This document shows positions 19,130-30,600 of a stretch of 31,871 nt of DNA, piece by piece. How positions within the stretch are numbered: position 1 is the stretch's first letter; every line of letters starts with the position of its first letter. The notes under the pieces were generated by a model. It was not told the origin of the DNA, did not search any database, and saw only the letters and a list, made by a program, of their open reading frames with translations. The position numbers and the translations under genes are program-made. This stretch comes from Gliomastix tumulicola. Lineage: Eukaryota; Ascomycota; Sordariomycetes; Hypocreales; Bionectriaceae. The stretch lies in assembly GCA_001599755.1 (NCBI GenBank), contig BCHX01000014.1, forward strand, positions 7,134 to 39,004, read 5' to 3'.

Positions 19130-20441
19130 TGTGGTAAGACCTATGAATCAGTGGATCGCATTGTTCATGACAGCTTGTCAGTAGCCGGGGGGTTGCCCTC
19201 CTTATGTACAGCTACCTCAGTGGGCCCGCAGGATCACATGGGTGCCCGACATGACCTTCTGACGTTACTAACTTGGTTTCGGCAGTCCCAATCCGATTGA
19301 TGCCGATTTCAAATTGACGTAAAGACATCTGCTTTCTAGTTATGTAGGTACTTTGGAGGGCCTGGTTACTTTACTGCCATGAAACGAAATAATGTAGGAG
19401 CCATGGCGTGATGAGAGCTTCCACTCAGCACCATATTGAGCCGACGATCATGACAGCCGGCAGAGAAATGCTTCCAACACCTCAGCCAGGGAATCAATTT
19501 CAATTGATCCTATTCGACAAATCTGCCCTCTAAATTCTCTGTTTCAATTGCTCATTGTCTCGACACGCAATGGGTTACAGGGTAAGCACGGGCCTACTGT
19601 TCGGTGGAGGATGAAAGCCCATTCGGTAGATGCTATTCGCATCACCTTCTCCCATCGTTCTGTTGAATATCGGAGCCATCTTAAGCTGGTCTGTCACGAA
19701 GGCAGCAGGGCAAATGAGGACGCACCTCGGCCAGCTTGTAGATCGTATGTACAAGTGTCTGTTGCGTGTCAGCTACATTTGCGTCATGTCCATCACTAGC
19801 TCAATCGCCGCCAACATCTACGTTATGGGCACGGTCTACTATTGTGGGCAAGGGCAATGAACTGCCAATGATTGCCGGCCGCACTGGCTTCAAAGCACCG
19901 TATCGAGTACATCTGTGAACGTGAATACATACGAGCTCTGGAAGAAAAAGGAAAACACGGGCACGGTGTAGCTGAGTCGATAGGCGGAAGCACGAGAGGT
20001 CGTAGCCGAATCGTTGAGGCAGACTTGGTTAGTGATAGGATATAAAGGTAGGCTTGCTGCTGAATTTTGGTCCTTAGCTCACAACTTTTACTTTTGTACC
20101 GCCCCGGAGCCTCACCGTCTGATCTGTGGTCCTTTGTCTCGCCTGCTGTACTGTTCTGCGTGATGCCTGCAGCCGAATGGTCGAGGGGCGCCTGGTATAG
20201 TTTGACAAGTGAGCCGGCAAGAGAGTCCGTGCCTCACAATCTGAGTATCCATACTGGTACTCGCTAGACATCGACGAGCTCTTGCGAACTCTGGTCGCGC
20301 CACACCCAGATAAGCTCAACCAGTTGGTCCGTGAACTGATGAACTGGCGATATCCTTTCTTGCCGGCCAGCTGAGAGCAGCATCCAACACACGTTGTAAT
20401 CGATTCGCCCCCTTCTCAGGATTTGAGTAGGGAACCCAGCA
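19130..20441. other. 1.3-kb region without supported genes
   Basis: Several short open frames on both strands, none with conserved motifs, domain signature or plausible splicing. I see no repeat or transposon end here. Confidence 0.45.
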
Positions 20442-21590
20442 TTATCTTATCTCGAGGGCCTTGCTCGGCGAGAAGTGCCTAGGCTGGTCGAACTTATCGA
20501 CAAAACTGAAGGGGACTCGGGCACTGTAGAAATATAGCTCGGAGGCTCTGGAGCCATGAATCATGAGGAGAGAGGCCTGTAACAAAGAAATAAGCACATT
20601 GGAGATTACGCGACATGCTGCGGCAGGGCAGGTGTTTTCGCCGCTTAGATCTGAAACATACTCTGCGCTCTGTGAAGACTCGGCAGCATCAGGGACCCAG
20701 CTACTGGCCAAACGCCGCTGCTCCTGCGCTAAAGCGATAATTATAGCGACCAAGTAAGGGTCCTCGATGTCGCTAAAAGGCTGAACCTGGTGTAACTTCT
20801 TGTATCGTAGCCGAGTGACGGGAACGTCGATCCTACCCAAGAAGGGCCGGAAAATGGAATCATACTGCAGAGACTTGATAGACTCGAGGTGAAGACAGAC
20901 GAGGGAAGGAATGCCGGGTTCGGATAGAAGAGGCGATCTGTTGGCAGCTTGCAGACGTTGCTGTGGTCGTAATGGAGCTATAGCTGACTTTTCCTAAAAT
21001 CGTGTCAGCCGTGGGTGTGCCACGGACGTCAGAATCTGCACTCACGGCCATCGGGCAAGTCCATAAGCGGCAAGCAGTTCATCAACTATGCTGCACTGCG
21101 TCCTAACCATGGACGGGCGCAAAAGATCGCACAAACGTTGCACGATCTCTAGGCTTTGCTGGGGTTCTCGGTGGCCCTCCACACCCCATGAGTGCGTGCC
21201 CTGCGGTACTTTTCTAGACACAAATCGACAGTCTAAGAGCCGCAGGTGCTGAGATGTCCATAGAATCGGCTGCACGAGCAGGCGGATTCGGCAGTGTTCG
21301 CGCAGGATTACATTAATCGGCGCCGGCTCGGGAAGGCTGAGCCCTGAGAGAGCTGGAGGTACTGGAGACGCCGGCGGTGACGGGGAGTATATTGAAGAGG
21401 ACTGGAATCGCTTTCTCGGTAAGCGGAGGCATTCGGCTGGTGCGTATCGCTTGCGTTTTGCGATGGAGGATTGCGATGTCGGGAGTAATGGTGGCTGCGA
21501 CTCGGATGTCGAAGACAATGACAACTGTGAGGTAACATGGGAAGGGATTCGATGACTGTACGTGGAAGAACTCTCTCCCAAAAATTGCAC
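20442..21590 (-). CDS. Conserved fungal hypothetical protein, gene model incomplete
   Basis: Two minus-strand coding blocks belong together. The first (21590-21042) is Ser/Pro-rich with a basic patch (AKRKRYAPAECLRLPRKRF), then an ordered part (RIRLLVQPILWTSQHLRLLD). It ends at ARWP beside a GTGAGT donor near 21045. The second (about 20995-20442) reads SLQYDSIFRPFLGRIDVP, DIEDPYLVAIIIALAQEQRR, HGSRASELYFYSARVPFSF and VDKFDQP. The DPYL(V)A...ALAQ...R and Y.A.(I/V)P..F...FD.P pattern is one I recall from a widespread ascomycete hypothetical family of unknown function. The donor and the only good acceptor (ATTTTAG) differ in phase, and there is no ATG at the 5' end (21590 is GTG). So an exon is missing from my model or the gene is damaged. 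Confidence 0.5.
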
Positions 21591-22149
21591 TATTACTTCA
21601 GCAAATCCCCAGCCAGGTGGCTGCGTGGCGAGGGGTTTTGGGTGGTGAAAGCATGACCGCAGAGACGCGAGCGAAGGCGTTGTTTGTTGGGGGCTGCGGG
21701 ACGCTGATTAGTCATTGAAATCGCGTGATTCAAAGCCAGATCGATAATCTTATCTTATCGAAAATGATCAATCGGATTTTGTACGGTGTGGAGGCACTGT
21801 GTATCTGTCACCCTTAGTCTCCCCGCATTTGGTCCACCAAGAGGTTGCTCCTGGGATCAACCTCTTGAGAAAGGTCACATCCACCACGTTACAATCTAAT
21901 AGGCTTCATACTGTTACGCCCATTGCTTCCTAAGCGTGCATAGGTCCCGTATATCACCCCGAATCCAGCCCAATAGCGCGCCCAATATATAACGCAAGGA
22001 ATCTTCGCGAGCTTCAGACCTTGTCTACCGCGTCAGGCGGCTTGCGAGTTATCACGCAACTTCGACAGGAGAACGAGTTGCAAAGCTCTGCTAGCAAGTG
22101 GACATACCGGCACTTGATAGCGTATCGCCTCCTGATCAACTAGGTCAGC
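21591..22149. other. Intergenic, no gene seen
   Basis: Contains the unresolved 5' side of the minus-strand hypothetical gene. I see no other coding or repeat structure that I can support. Confidence 0.4.
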
Positions 22150-23337
22150 AGCGCATTCTTAGACACATTTCGCAGCGACCATGATAACCAGTGCCCGGTC
22201 TATTCAAATCCTGAATCCGCGACAAGCATCCTACCACAGGAGCTAGACCGGCAGGAAACGGAGTTCCCCATCTCCGGCCCTCCCTTTCGAAACCTTGGGA
22301 CGAAAAGTGAGTCCGAGTTTCTGCGACTCCCAGGTGGATTCTTCTGGGCGGCACCAGCGAGAACCATCAATCCGGAGGAGCTTGCTGACGACTTGAGAAC
22401 GCTACCTCAACGGGCGAGGAATGCCCGGTCATGGAAAGCGATGTTAACTCTGCTGCTGTCATACCGGAGTCCTCGCCCTCGGGTCCTTCCTCTTCCGAGT
22501 TTGAGGTCAGTCTGGATCATGTGGGCGAGGACAAGAACTAGGCACGTCGGAGCAAGCCGGAAGAGGTTACCGTCATTCTGGTCAACAGCTTCCTCCAGTA
22601 CGCACTTCACCTATTCCTCCTCCAGGCTCCGGCTGCATCGACCGAGATCCGGGTGCGGGTGACTCGGAATAAGAACACCATCCGTACTGCGGACGCGGCA
22701 GAGATCACGGCTGAGGATGAAGGGGGAATCTCCCGCATGGGGCGAAAGACGTCTAGATGGGGAGATATGCACCCATACCTGGCCATTCTCGAAGCCAAGA
22801 GGGCGTTCCAGAACATCGTCATCCATGAGAGCGCCAACCATGCTCTACCTGTTGTGTCTAACGAGATTCTAGCGCGGTATCTCGGTGAAGCAATCATCAC
22901 ATGGAAAGCAAACCGCACACAACTTGTACAAGAGTGAGTTCATTGCAATCTTCCGGCCGCCACCGTGTTTCTTGTGTTTGTATCTAAAGTATATCGCCCT
23001 CAGCAGCGTGTTTCTTATCGTAGCCACAAACACCTTTGTCCAGTTTCTATGCTTCAAGTTCGACGCCGACCACGGGGTATCTGCACGCCCAGTTTGAGGA
23101 TACCCAAATCGCATCTTAGATGAGGAAAAGGAGACGTGCGTTCACATGAGTAGCAGTGAGTGGTATTACCTGCATTCAAGCGATGGCAGGCAGGCTGCAG
23201 TGTGCCATGTCATGGCACTATTGTGGTGGCATGATGCCCAAGATTCGGCTGCTCGTCGCCTTCTTCAAGAAGCCCGAGATAAAGACTCGGAAGGCCGTGA
23301 CGTGAGCATGGAAGAAGACGATGAGCATAGTGAGTAG
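22150..23337 (+). pseudogene. Broken conserved fungal hypothetical gene
   Basis: Plus-strand remnant of a protein family I recall from ascomycete genomes, without known function. Blocks in order: YSNPESATSIL, PISGPPFRNLG and LRLPGGFFWAAPARTINPEE (22190-22430); VTVILVNSFLQYALHLFLLQ (22565-22625); ITAEDEGGISR, YLAILEAKRAFQNI, VVSNEILARYLGEAIITWKA (22700-22915); a real-looking intron starting GTGAGT near 22933 and ending CTCAG near 23003; VFLIVATNTFVQFLCFKFD; and WYYLHSSDGRQAAVCHVMAL with WWHDAQDSAA to 23337. Breaks: a frame change near 22432 (RSWKA to ESDVN), an in-frame TAG near 22540, a frame change near 23077 (DADHG to YLHAQF) and a further stop or shift near 23119. It is probably not functional. 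Confidence 0.72.
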
Positions 23338-23397
23338 AGGTCGCGTATGCATCCATAACCAATTGTCTGTGTGATCCCAAATAAGTCAGTGATTTTG

Positions 23398-23445
23398 TTG
23401 GACTGGACTGGATTAGGTTTCGACGTTGGATCCAGTCCAGTCCAA
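23398..23445. repeat. Perfect 16-bp inverted repeat (hairpin)
   Basis: TTGGACTGGACTGGAT at 23398-23413 is the exact reverse complement of 23430-23445, with a 16-nt loop. Each arm is itself built of GGACT/TGGACT repeats. It lies about 60 bp after the broken gene. Confidence 0.9.
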
Positions 23446-23503
23446 TATAGTGCAACGAGAATGGCAGATCTGGTGATGGAGAAACCCACCTTCCCATTCA
23501 TAG

Positions 23504-23794
23504 AAAGGTCAGCACAATGCGATCAATACTGCGAAAGTTGCCGTCAAGCTCAAGGAGGAGAACGAGTGCCGGGCCTGTGTTAAGGACGCGAGGACCGGTA
23601 TTGACGTTCTACTTGTGTTGACGGGACCGCTCTATGAAGTTATGGTCCCGATCTCGCTGCCTTGCTTGGGTTTGCGTCTCCGTCAGTTAGTCGGAGCTTC
23701 CAACGACTACACTATGAAGTGCACCTTGGCGGACCCAGCACCTTTGTGTTTATCAGTTTGGTGTTCAGCCCATAGCTTTCGCGATGTGACGTGA
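23504..23794 (+). other. 97-codon open stretch, possible exon or remnant
   Basis: Open from just after a TAG at 23501 to a TGA at 23792-23794. The translation looks protein-like (NTAKVAVKLKEENECRACVK, DARTGIDVLLVLTGPLYEVM, VPISLPCLG) with a CRAC pair. No start codon at its 5' side, and no family recognised. It could be a 3' exon of a decayed gene next to the pseudogene at 22150-23337. Confidence 0.3.
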
Positions 23795-24578
23795 AATATC
23801 ATCGCATTCCAAAGCGTTGATAGCTCATATGTGAAGCGGAGCTACTGTACGCTCCTTGCGGCTGCTGTGACGATATCCTGAAGAGAGGACACGAACTCAG
23901 CAAGCTAAGGTGCGACCCCATGAGATATGCTCTCAAACGAACGAACCAGCGACCGTAGCGTGGGCCAAGCGTGCTATAGGGTCCATCATGCAACAGCGCT
24001 GCTGCTTGAGCTTGACAATCAACAACATAAAAGTTTCTGTGGTTACGCCAACCCGATAGCTTTTCCGGAGATAAATGCTCTCAAAAAGAAAAGGAGAACA
24101 ATGGAGAGACTCCCGCTTTCCAGCTTCTCTGGCTTAAAATCCTTACAGTGACAACATCGCCTCTTAATGCTCGGAGTCTAGTCTAGCAACGGAAAGTAAT
24201 TTCAACCGGCCTGCGATACGCCTTAGCGAGTAAACATACTGTGAAGATGAGAAATGCCTTCTCCTATTAGTCAGCGTGGTTTTCTTGCCGCCGCGAACTT
24301 GGAGTCACCATTCAATTATGACAGGCCGTCGTTTGGGGCGGAATACCTAGATCCACCTGGTATCAATGGGCGAAAGACGAGTGTTGCATATTATGATGTG
24401 AATCGGCCTCCTGCACACGATTAGTTTCCTAGCCGGGACACGTCTTTCTGCCAGCTTCCTACATGAGTAGATGAGGGAAGCCAGTATTGCTATACTATTT
24501 CGCGAATGGCCGGGAAGCTCCCTAACAAAGCCTGTCCAGGAATGTAAGTCTCATCAACGAGTGCTGAGTCAGCATCAG
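23795..24578. other. Intergenic, left flank of the Mutator-like element
   Basis: No supported gene. Short open frames only. The region ends at the 9-bp target duplication of the Mutator-like transposon. Confidence 0.4.
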
Positions 24579-24587
24579 CTTTTGCTG
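24579..24587. repeat. Left 9-bp target-site duplication of the MULE
   Basis: CTTTTGCTG, identical to 27513-27521 on the other side of the element. Confidence 0.93.
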
Positions 24588-24664
24588 GGCGCCCGCTACA
24601 TCCGCGCCCGGGCGCGAATTTAGACTGCCGCGCCCGGGCGTGGCAATTATGTCAGCATCCGTCC
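24588..24664 (+). repeat. Left terminal inverted repeat of the MULE
   Basis: 77 bp beginning GGCGCCCGCTACATCCG, matching the reverse complement of 27436-27512 with two mismatches. It contains the perfect palindrome CGCGCCCGGGCGCG (24603-24616) and a second similar block at 24629-24640. Confidence 0.95.
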
Positions 24665-24744
24665 CCCACCAAAAATTACAGCGATCGTTCCATTCATTCA
24701 GGGGCAATTCAAAGCCGCCATAATTTCTTTTAGTAGCTGCTACC

Positions 24745-27271
24745 ATGACCCAAACCGCATTTCCTGACGATGCGCTCCCGCCAGAGGGCACGTATAGCTC
24801 CCGTGAAGCCCTTCTTGCCGCTATCAATTCCTGGGCAAAACCTCGGGGCTATGCATTCACCACAGGCAAGTCTTCTAAGACTCCCAATGGTCGGGTTAAG
24901 GTTGTTTTTGCCTGCGATCGGAACGGACTTCCACCAAGTGCATCTACAGAGCGGAAGCGCCGTACATGCAGCCGAGGCACAGGGTGCAAATTCTCTGTCC
25001 TTGCTAAGCAGTCCTTAGACAGATCTTTCTGGGCCTTAAGCCACCGTACAGGCCTTGAATATGCACAACATATTCACCCTCCTAGCGACGGCCCGTCCGC
25101 ACACCCGGCGCATCGTCAGCTTAGGGCGAGCGATAGGGAAGCTGTCTCAACTCTCACGGTCTCTGGGGCGGCTCCACGCGATATTAGGACCTATCTCCAG
25201 AACAATTCTGATACTCTCGCTACCCAAAAAGACATCTACAACCAAATCGCAATGACCAGAAGAGACCTCCGTGAGGGCCAAAGCAGCATCGAAGCACTAG
25301 TCAGCCAATTGGATAGGGAGGGCTTCTACTACCGAGTCCAGTCGGATTCGGTGAACCGGCTTACGGCCATCTTCTTCGCCCACCCAGACTCGATCGCGTA
25401 TCTGCAATGCAATCCTGACGTCTTGTTAATGGATTGTACGTACAAGACCAATAAGCACGGTATGCCGCTTCTCGATATGGTTGGCGTTGATTCTTGCCAG
25501 CGCTCTTTCTGCATAGCCTTTGCCTTTCTCTCTGGCGAGACGGAAGAGGACTACGGCTGGGCCCTCCAGCAGCTCAAATCCCTCTATCAGCGTGACCTTC
25601 CCACTGTCATCCTGACGGACCGATGGCTAGCGGCCATGAATGCTGTCGCGACCTGGTTTCCTTCATCTAAGGCACTGCTTTGCCTCTGGCACGTGAATAA
25701 GGCGATCCTGCAGCATTGCAAGCCGGGCTTTGCATCGTTGGGTGGGCAGCAGGGGGAAAAGGCGTGGGATGAGTTCTATACCTGCTGGCACTCTGTTGTA
25801 GCGTCTCCGACGGAAATGATATACGAAGAGCGGCTGACTAGCTTGGAGAGCAAGTTCGCCGAGAAGCATATCGAAGCAGTGGGCTATGTCAAGACAATCT
25901 GGCTTGAGCCATATAAAGAGAGAATCGTCAAAGCGTGGGTGGATCGACATTTGCACTTTGGCAACATAGCTACCTCAAGGCAGGTAGCTTAACGTATGCT
26001 GGAAGAATCATGCTGATAGATGTCTTAGGGCGGAAGGGATTCACTCCTTGATCAAGTCGCACATTAAGGTATCGACTCTAGACCTCTTCGATACCTGGCA
26101 GGCTATCAAGCCTGCTATCATGAATCAACTCAAAGAACTAAACTATTTACGGGTCTCTCAGCAGATACGAATTCCGCTAGACATCTCCGGGGTGCAGTTA
26201 GAGGCGATACGCGGCAAGGTCTCACACCATGCCTTGCGTAAAGTGCAAGGGCAGCAGAAGCTACTGTCAACGCCAGCACTGGCCTCTTGTAGCCATGCCC
26301 TTACATCTTCGCTTGGCATACCGTGCGTTCATACATTGAAGACGCTGGAGGAGGAACGACGAACGCTATTGCTCGAGCACTTTCATCCGCACTGGCACTT
26401 GAAGCGAGATGTGAGCCAGCCACAGCCGTTACTTGAACCTGGAACAGCCATGCGCCGCCGCTACGAGAGCGGCAACCGACCGGCCACAAGTACAAGGCGG
26501 GAGCCAAGCGCATTCGAAGCAGTTGAGGCGGCGGCGCGGCCGAGAATGCAACCGACGTGTAGCAGGTGCCATGTCCGTGGCCACTCAAGAGCCTCCAAAG
26601 CATGCCCTCAGCGGTACGAAGGGATCTCCCCATCACTAGCAGCGCCAGGCAAAAGAGTGACTGCCGATGTAGTGCCGGCGGCGCTGCTGGCAGTACCGTC
26701 CACACCGGGGGAGCCAACGCCGGCGGCATCGTCATTCAACCCACCAGCTTTACCAGAACAGGCAGAGGCAGGAGACAGAGAGACCTGCATCGTCGTCAGC
26801 ATCGATAGCACAGATAGCGAAGCCGGGGCGGCATCTTCCGCAGGATCATCGCCGGTAATAGAATCTGAACCAGCGCCAAGGTATGATGACCCGCGGGCGA
26901 TCTATCGCAGGTATGTTGCTGCTAGGGATGCTTGGTACAAGGCTCAGCCGCGCGGCAGCATCCGCACAAATCAGCAGTATCGGAAATCGTCAGGTTTGCC
27001 TTTACGGTACGACAAAGCAAGCTACGAGTGGTGTCTTGATTGGAAACAGATGGGCAGACACTGTAGAACCGAAAGTGGCTCCAGAGAGTGGGTGAAGGAA
27101 GAGATGATGGCGTACCTAGATTGGACTAAGGCAGAAGAGGATCGAATTGAAGCACAGGTAGCGGCACAGATGGAAGGTAACCCATTTTCAAGTAGAAGAG
27201 GGATGGATGATATCTGGAAGGCAGCAGCGGCAGACGGTGAGGCGCAGCAGGCTTTCTTCTCAAGTAGGTAG
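24745..27271 (+). CDS. MULE transposase with FAR1-like N-terminus and zinc knuckle
   Basis: 825-residue Mutator-type transposase. Exon 1 is 24745-25979 and exon 2 is 26029-27271. The 49-nt intron must use a GC donor (AAG|GCAGGT) and a TTAG acceptor to keep frame. Domains: a FAR1/WRKY-GCM1-like zinc module at about 15-115 (Cys57, Cys75, Cys81, then HIH at 109-111) for DNA binding, and the MULE catalytic core at about 225-330, with Asp230 in LLMDCTYKTNKHG, Asp292 in VILTDRW and the CLWH Cys/His pair ending at 316. The catalytic Glu should follow, but I did not assign it. A SWIM-like zinc site lies at about 499-513 (SCSHALTSSLGIPCVH) and a CCHC knuckle at about 589-604 (CSRCHVRGHSRASKAC). The C-terminus is Ala/Pro-rich and then Lys/Glu-rich. 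The ATG at 24745 has a good CTACCATGA context. No frame damage. Confidence 0.92.
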
Positions 27272-27435
27272 GTCACTAGTAGCTCACTGCAGGCCTGCAT
27301 CATGTACAAACCCACGGGATCCGACCCTCCCAACGTCCGCGATTAGCACTAGACGATTCCCAATTATGAAAGAATAGTAAATAGAAATGGAATTGGGTGA
27401 TTTCGCTACTGGGAATCGCTGTAAGTGATAGTAGA

Positions 27436-27512
27436 GGACGGATGCTGACATAATTGCCACGCCCGGGCGCGGCAGCCTAAATCCGCGCCCGGGCGCGGAT
27501 GTAGCGGGCGCC
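27436..27512 (-). repeat. Right terminal inverted repeat of the MULE
   Basis: Inverted partner of the left arm (two mismatches), ending GTAGCGGGCGCC before the 9-bp duplication. Confidence 0.95.
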
Positions 27513-27521
27513 CTTTTGCTG
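27513..27521. repeat. Right 9-bp target-site duplication of the MULE
   Basis: CTTTTGCTG, identical to 24579-24587. Confidence 0.93.
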
Positions 27522-27695
27522 CCGCCAACTTGTTCGTCGAGGTACCAAAGTAGCTCGAATAGAGTGAATCCCTGCATAGAGAAGCTTTCAACAGATGAAA
27601 GGATGACCATCACTTGCAGCATGGCAGAGTTAAGCAATGACGTGCCTTGTGTCAGAAACAGATCATTTCATAGTGTAGAGGTTGAGAAATTTGCT

Positions 27696-30600
27696 CTAGC
27701 CGGACATTACTGCAACTTCAGTCACCTCCTCCATGACAGTAACTTCATCACCTCGCCAGTCGAGAAGGAGTGCCATCACCTCCTTGCCATTCCCCTCATT
27801 TCCCGCTGCAGCCTCAACCACCTCATCCGTGATGGTAATCTCGTCGCCTCGTCGGTCGAGAAGAAATGCCATCATCGCCCCACCACTCTTCGCGTTGACT
27901 GCTGCATTTCGCATCGCGCGAGCTGTCACACAGGCCCCCAATCCCAATAGCTTCCCGACAACGCTTTGATGTCCTGACGCAGCAGCATACTCAAGTGATG
28001 TCACGCCAGAAAAGTCGGCGCGGTCGATAAAATGGCCCGTCTGGTTATTCGTCATTTTGAGAATGGCGTGATCTACCAGACCCTCGATTTCCCACCGTCC
28101 GGCTACATGCAAAATGGAAAACTGATGCGGGATGTCTAAAAATGGCCTCCTGTCGCGATAAGACTGGAGCCAATTTTCTCGACATGGGGATTCAATTCCA
28201 AAGAACTCTGAAAATGAAGCTTGAATCTAGAATTTTGACTGAGCATGGCGCATGCTCGGCCCACTGCATGGTTGCATAATCCAAAAGGGCAGGTCTTTGG
28301 TGCTCGGTACTGAAGTTCTGGATAAGAAGATTGATGCAGCGACCCGCAAGGTCAGCGTGTGCCGTTTGGATGTTGATGAACTGGCCAGCCCTGTCTCCTA
28401 TTAATAAGTTCTTCACTAATTGGTGGAGCAGTAGTACTTTTTGGTCCTAGATGATAACCATTAAGCGACAGGACGCGACTTGCTCGCGCATGAACAGGGT
28501 CCTAGTTTTTTCATCTTCATCCTCGTGCAGTTGACAAGCGGAGGATAGCTCAAGCAAGCTCAGTGGCCGTAGACTCACAGCAGCGGTGCTCCGAATCTGT
28601 CGGATCCCATGGTCTCCGCCATTCTCTTCGACAGCTCTTTCGAGAAGCTGCTGGTACAGCGAAGAAAGCCCCCTGGGCATATTCTGTAAAGCCTTATGGC
28701 ATCCTTGCTGGGTACACGCTCAAGCTCAGTGCATGCTAAGCCTACCCAGAGAAAAGTACCTTCGGCCTTGTCTCTCAGAATATCGACGATTTCCTCTCTA
28801 AGCTTGGGCGTATACTTTTTTCTCTCGGTCAGGTCTGCCACTCTGGCTTCAATGCATCGATGGACATCTTGTCTCGCCTCTGGGTAGGAAGCCAAGTCCT
28901 TCTCCGCGAAAGGATCCAGGTATTCGCGTATTTCGTCGTACGGCCGACTAGTAACCAGTATTTGGATGCTTCGCGGTGCATCACCACCGAGAAAGGATGT
29001 TCGCAGTTGTTGCAGCACGATTTCTGCGATTCTTGCTCGCATTCGTCCAGCGCATCAATAATGCAATATTTCCGACCGGTCTTTCGGTCCACCGCTGCGT
29101 CTAGGAAGATCGCCCAGAGGGCATCAAATGACTCAAACAGCTCACGCCCTCGCTCCTTATACTTGGGTAAGAGATAGTCAAGAAGCTGTGGGTGCTGCTG
29201 GACGAGTTGCGGAAGAAGACCCCGAACGATGGATGTGGCCGTCTCCCGCTTTTCAAAAGACGAGTCGCAGAAAAACTAGGACAGCGTTTTCCCTTCCGTC
29301 GCAGCAAAATCCGAAGACAGGGTTTCAGTGAGGTAGATGGCCATGGTGCACTTGCCAGTTACCGGGCTTCCGTGCAGCCACAGGACTTGGGGTGGTGGAC
29401 GCTCAGAGTGCTCCACCCGGCCAGAACCAAGCCAAGCGGTGAATTCTCCGGTAGCAAATATCCAATGGCAGGTTTCGCTAACAGGTTGGCCCTTTTTGCG
29501 TTCAAACCCTGCCGATCTTCGTGAGGGTCGGTCAGGAAGAGATCGCGCAGACAGTCTCGGGCATCGGGGTACTGCTCCAGCGCATCTTGGCATGTCATTA
29601 GCAAGACCGAGTACATTCACCTACAAAGAAAAACCTACAGTCTCTGTTCGTAATGATATTCTTCGCTATGATCAGGTTAGTGAGGTAGGGAACGGAGGGC
29701 ACACGGGTCACGAACGATGACGCCGACGCCGGACAGTGTCGTTCGCATGAGCGCACATCTCGCAGATAACGTCCGCCATTCGGAGAAATGCACGGTCGTC
29801 TAGGCCCGAGTATTTGTTGATTTTCAGATGGTGTTCTGGAGAGCATATTTGTCGAGAGCAGGAATGCAAGCAGATGACTCTTCCACAGTCTAGTCACGTT
29901 AGCCGCAGAGCTCAAGCTGGCAGTGTAAATGCATCGTACGCACCCTGCCTATGGGCATTCCCGGAATACCAAAACGCTGCCCATGGTCTGTTTCGTGGAG
30001 TTCGAAGAAGCAGGAGACGGGTGTCGAGAGTCGGTTGCGCAGCAGGCAGAACCTCTGCAGCTTGTCCGATAGCACAGGCTCGTCAAAAGCGAGTTCTTTG
30101 ATGATTCCGCGATGTGGGCCTGCCAGTCCGCTAAGCTGCGCAAGAGAATCGAGGAAGGGTTGGCATTTCGTGCCACGCAAGGGTGTACCCAACAGTACGA
30201 CCCCAACAGTCGCTTTAGGAATGTAGTGATATCGGTCGTCATCGTGGGCGGATAGGAAGGCCTGGAGGCGGAGGATTAGCCAGTGGTGTTGCGCGGGGTT
30301 CACGAGCTCACATTGATCAGAACATTGCCGCCAAGGCTGTGGCCGACAAAAACTATGGGGCGGTCCAGGACGTCCCGACGGAACCGGTGTATGCTGTCCA
30401 GGAGCTCTTCTCCACATTGCTGGAGACGCGTCTTGGGGGCGTCCTTGTGCCATCTCGACTCGTAGCTGTATACCAGGACTCTCGATCTGGGCACCTTGGC
30501 GGGCAGCATGTCGGAGTCTCCAGGCCAGTTGACGCATCGTTCGGTGCCCTTCCATGTCCAGGACCAGTCGACATTCGAGCCGAGGCCATGCACGGCAATG

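Larger units (their letters stand above)
24588..27512 (+). mobile_element. Complete Mutator-like element (MULE)
   Basis: 2925-bp element with 77-bp terminal inverted repeats (24588-24664 and 27436-27512) that differ at only two positions. It is flanked by a perfect 9-bp target duplication CTTTTGCTG (24579-24587 and 27513-27521); nine bases is the hallmark length for Mutator-type elements. The arms carry two very GC-rich palindromes each. The single gene inside is intact after removal of one short intron. Near-perfect arms, perfect duplication and an open frame indicate a recent insertion, possibly still active. It sits between a decayed gene region and the NLR pseudogene. Confidence 0.96.

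Noticed and set aside
26301..26811. Minus-strand open frames inside the MULE
   Set aside because: They are antisense shadows of the GC-rich, Ala/Pro-rich C-terminal part of the transposase.
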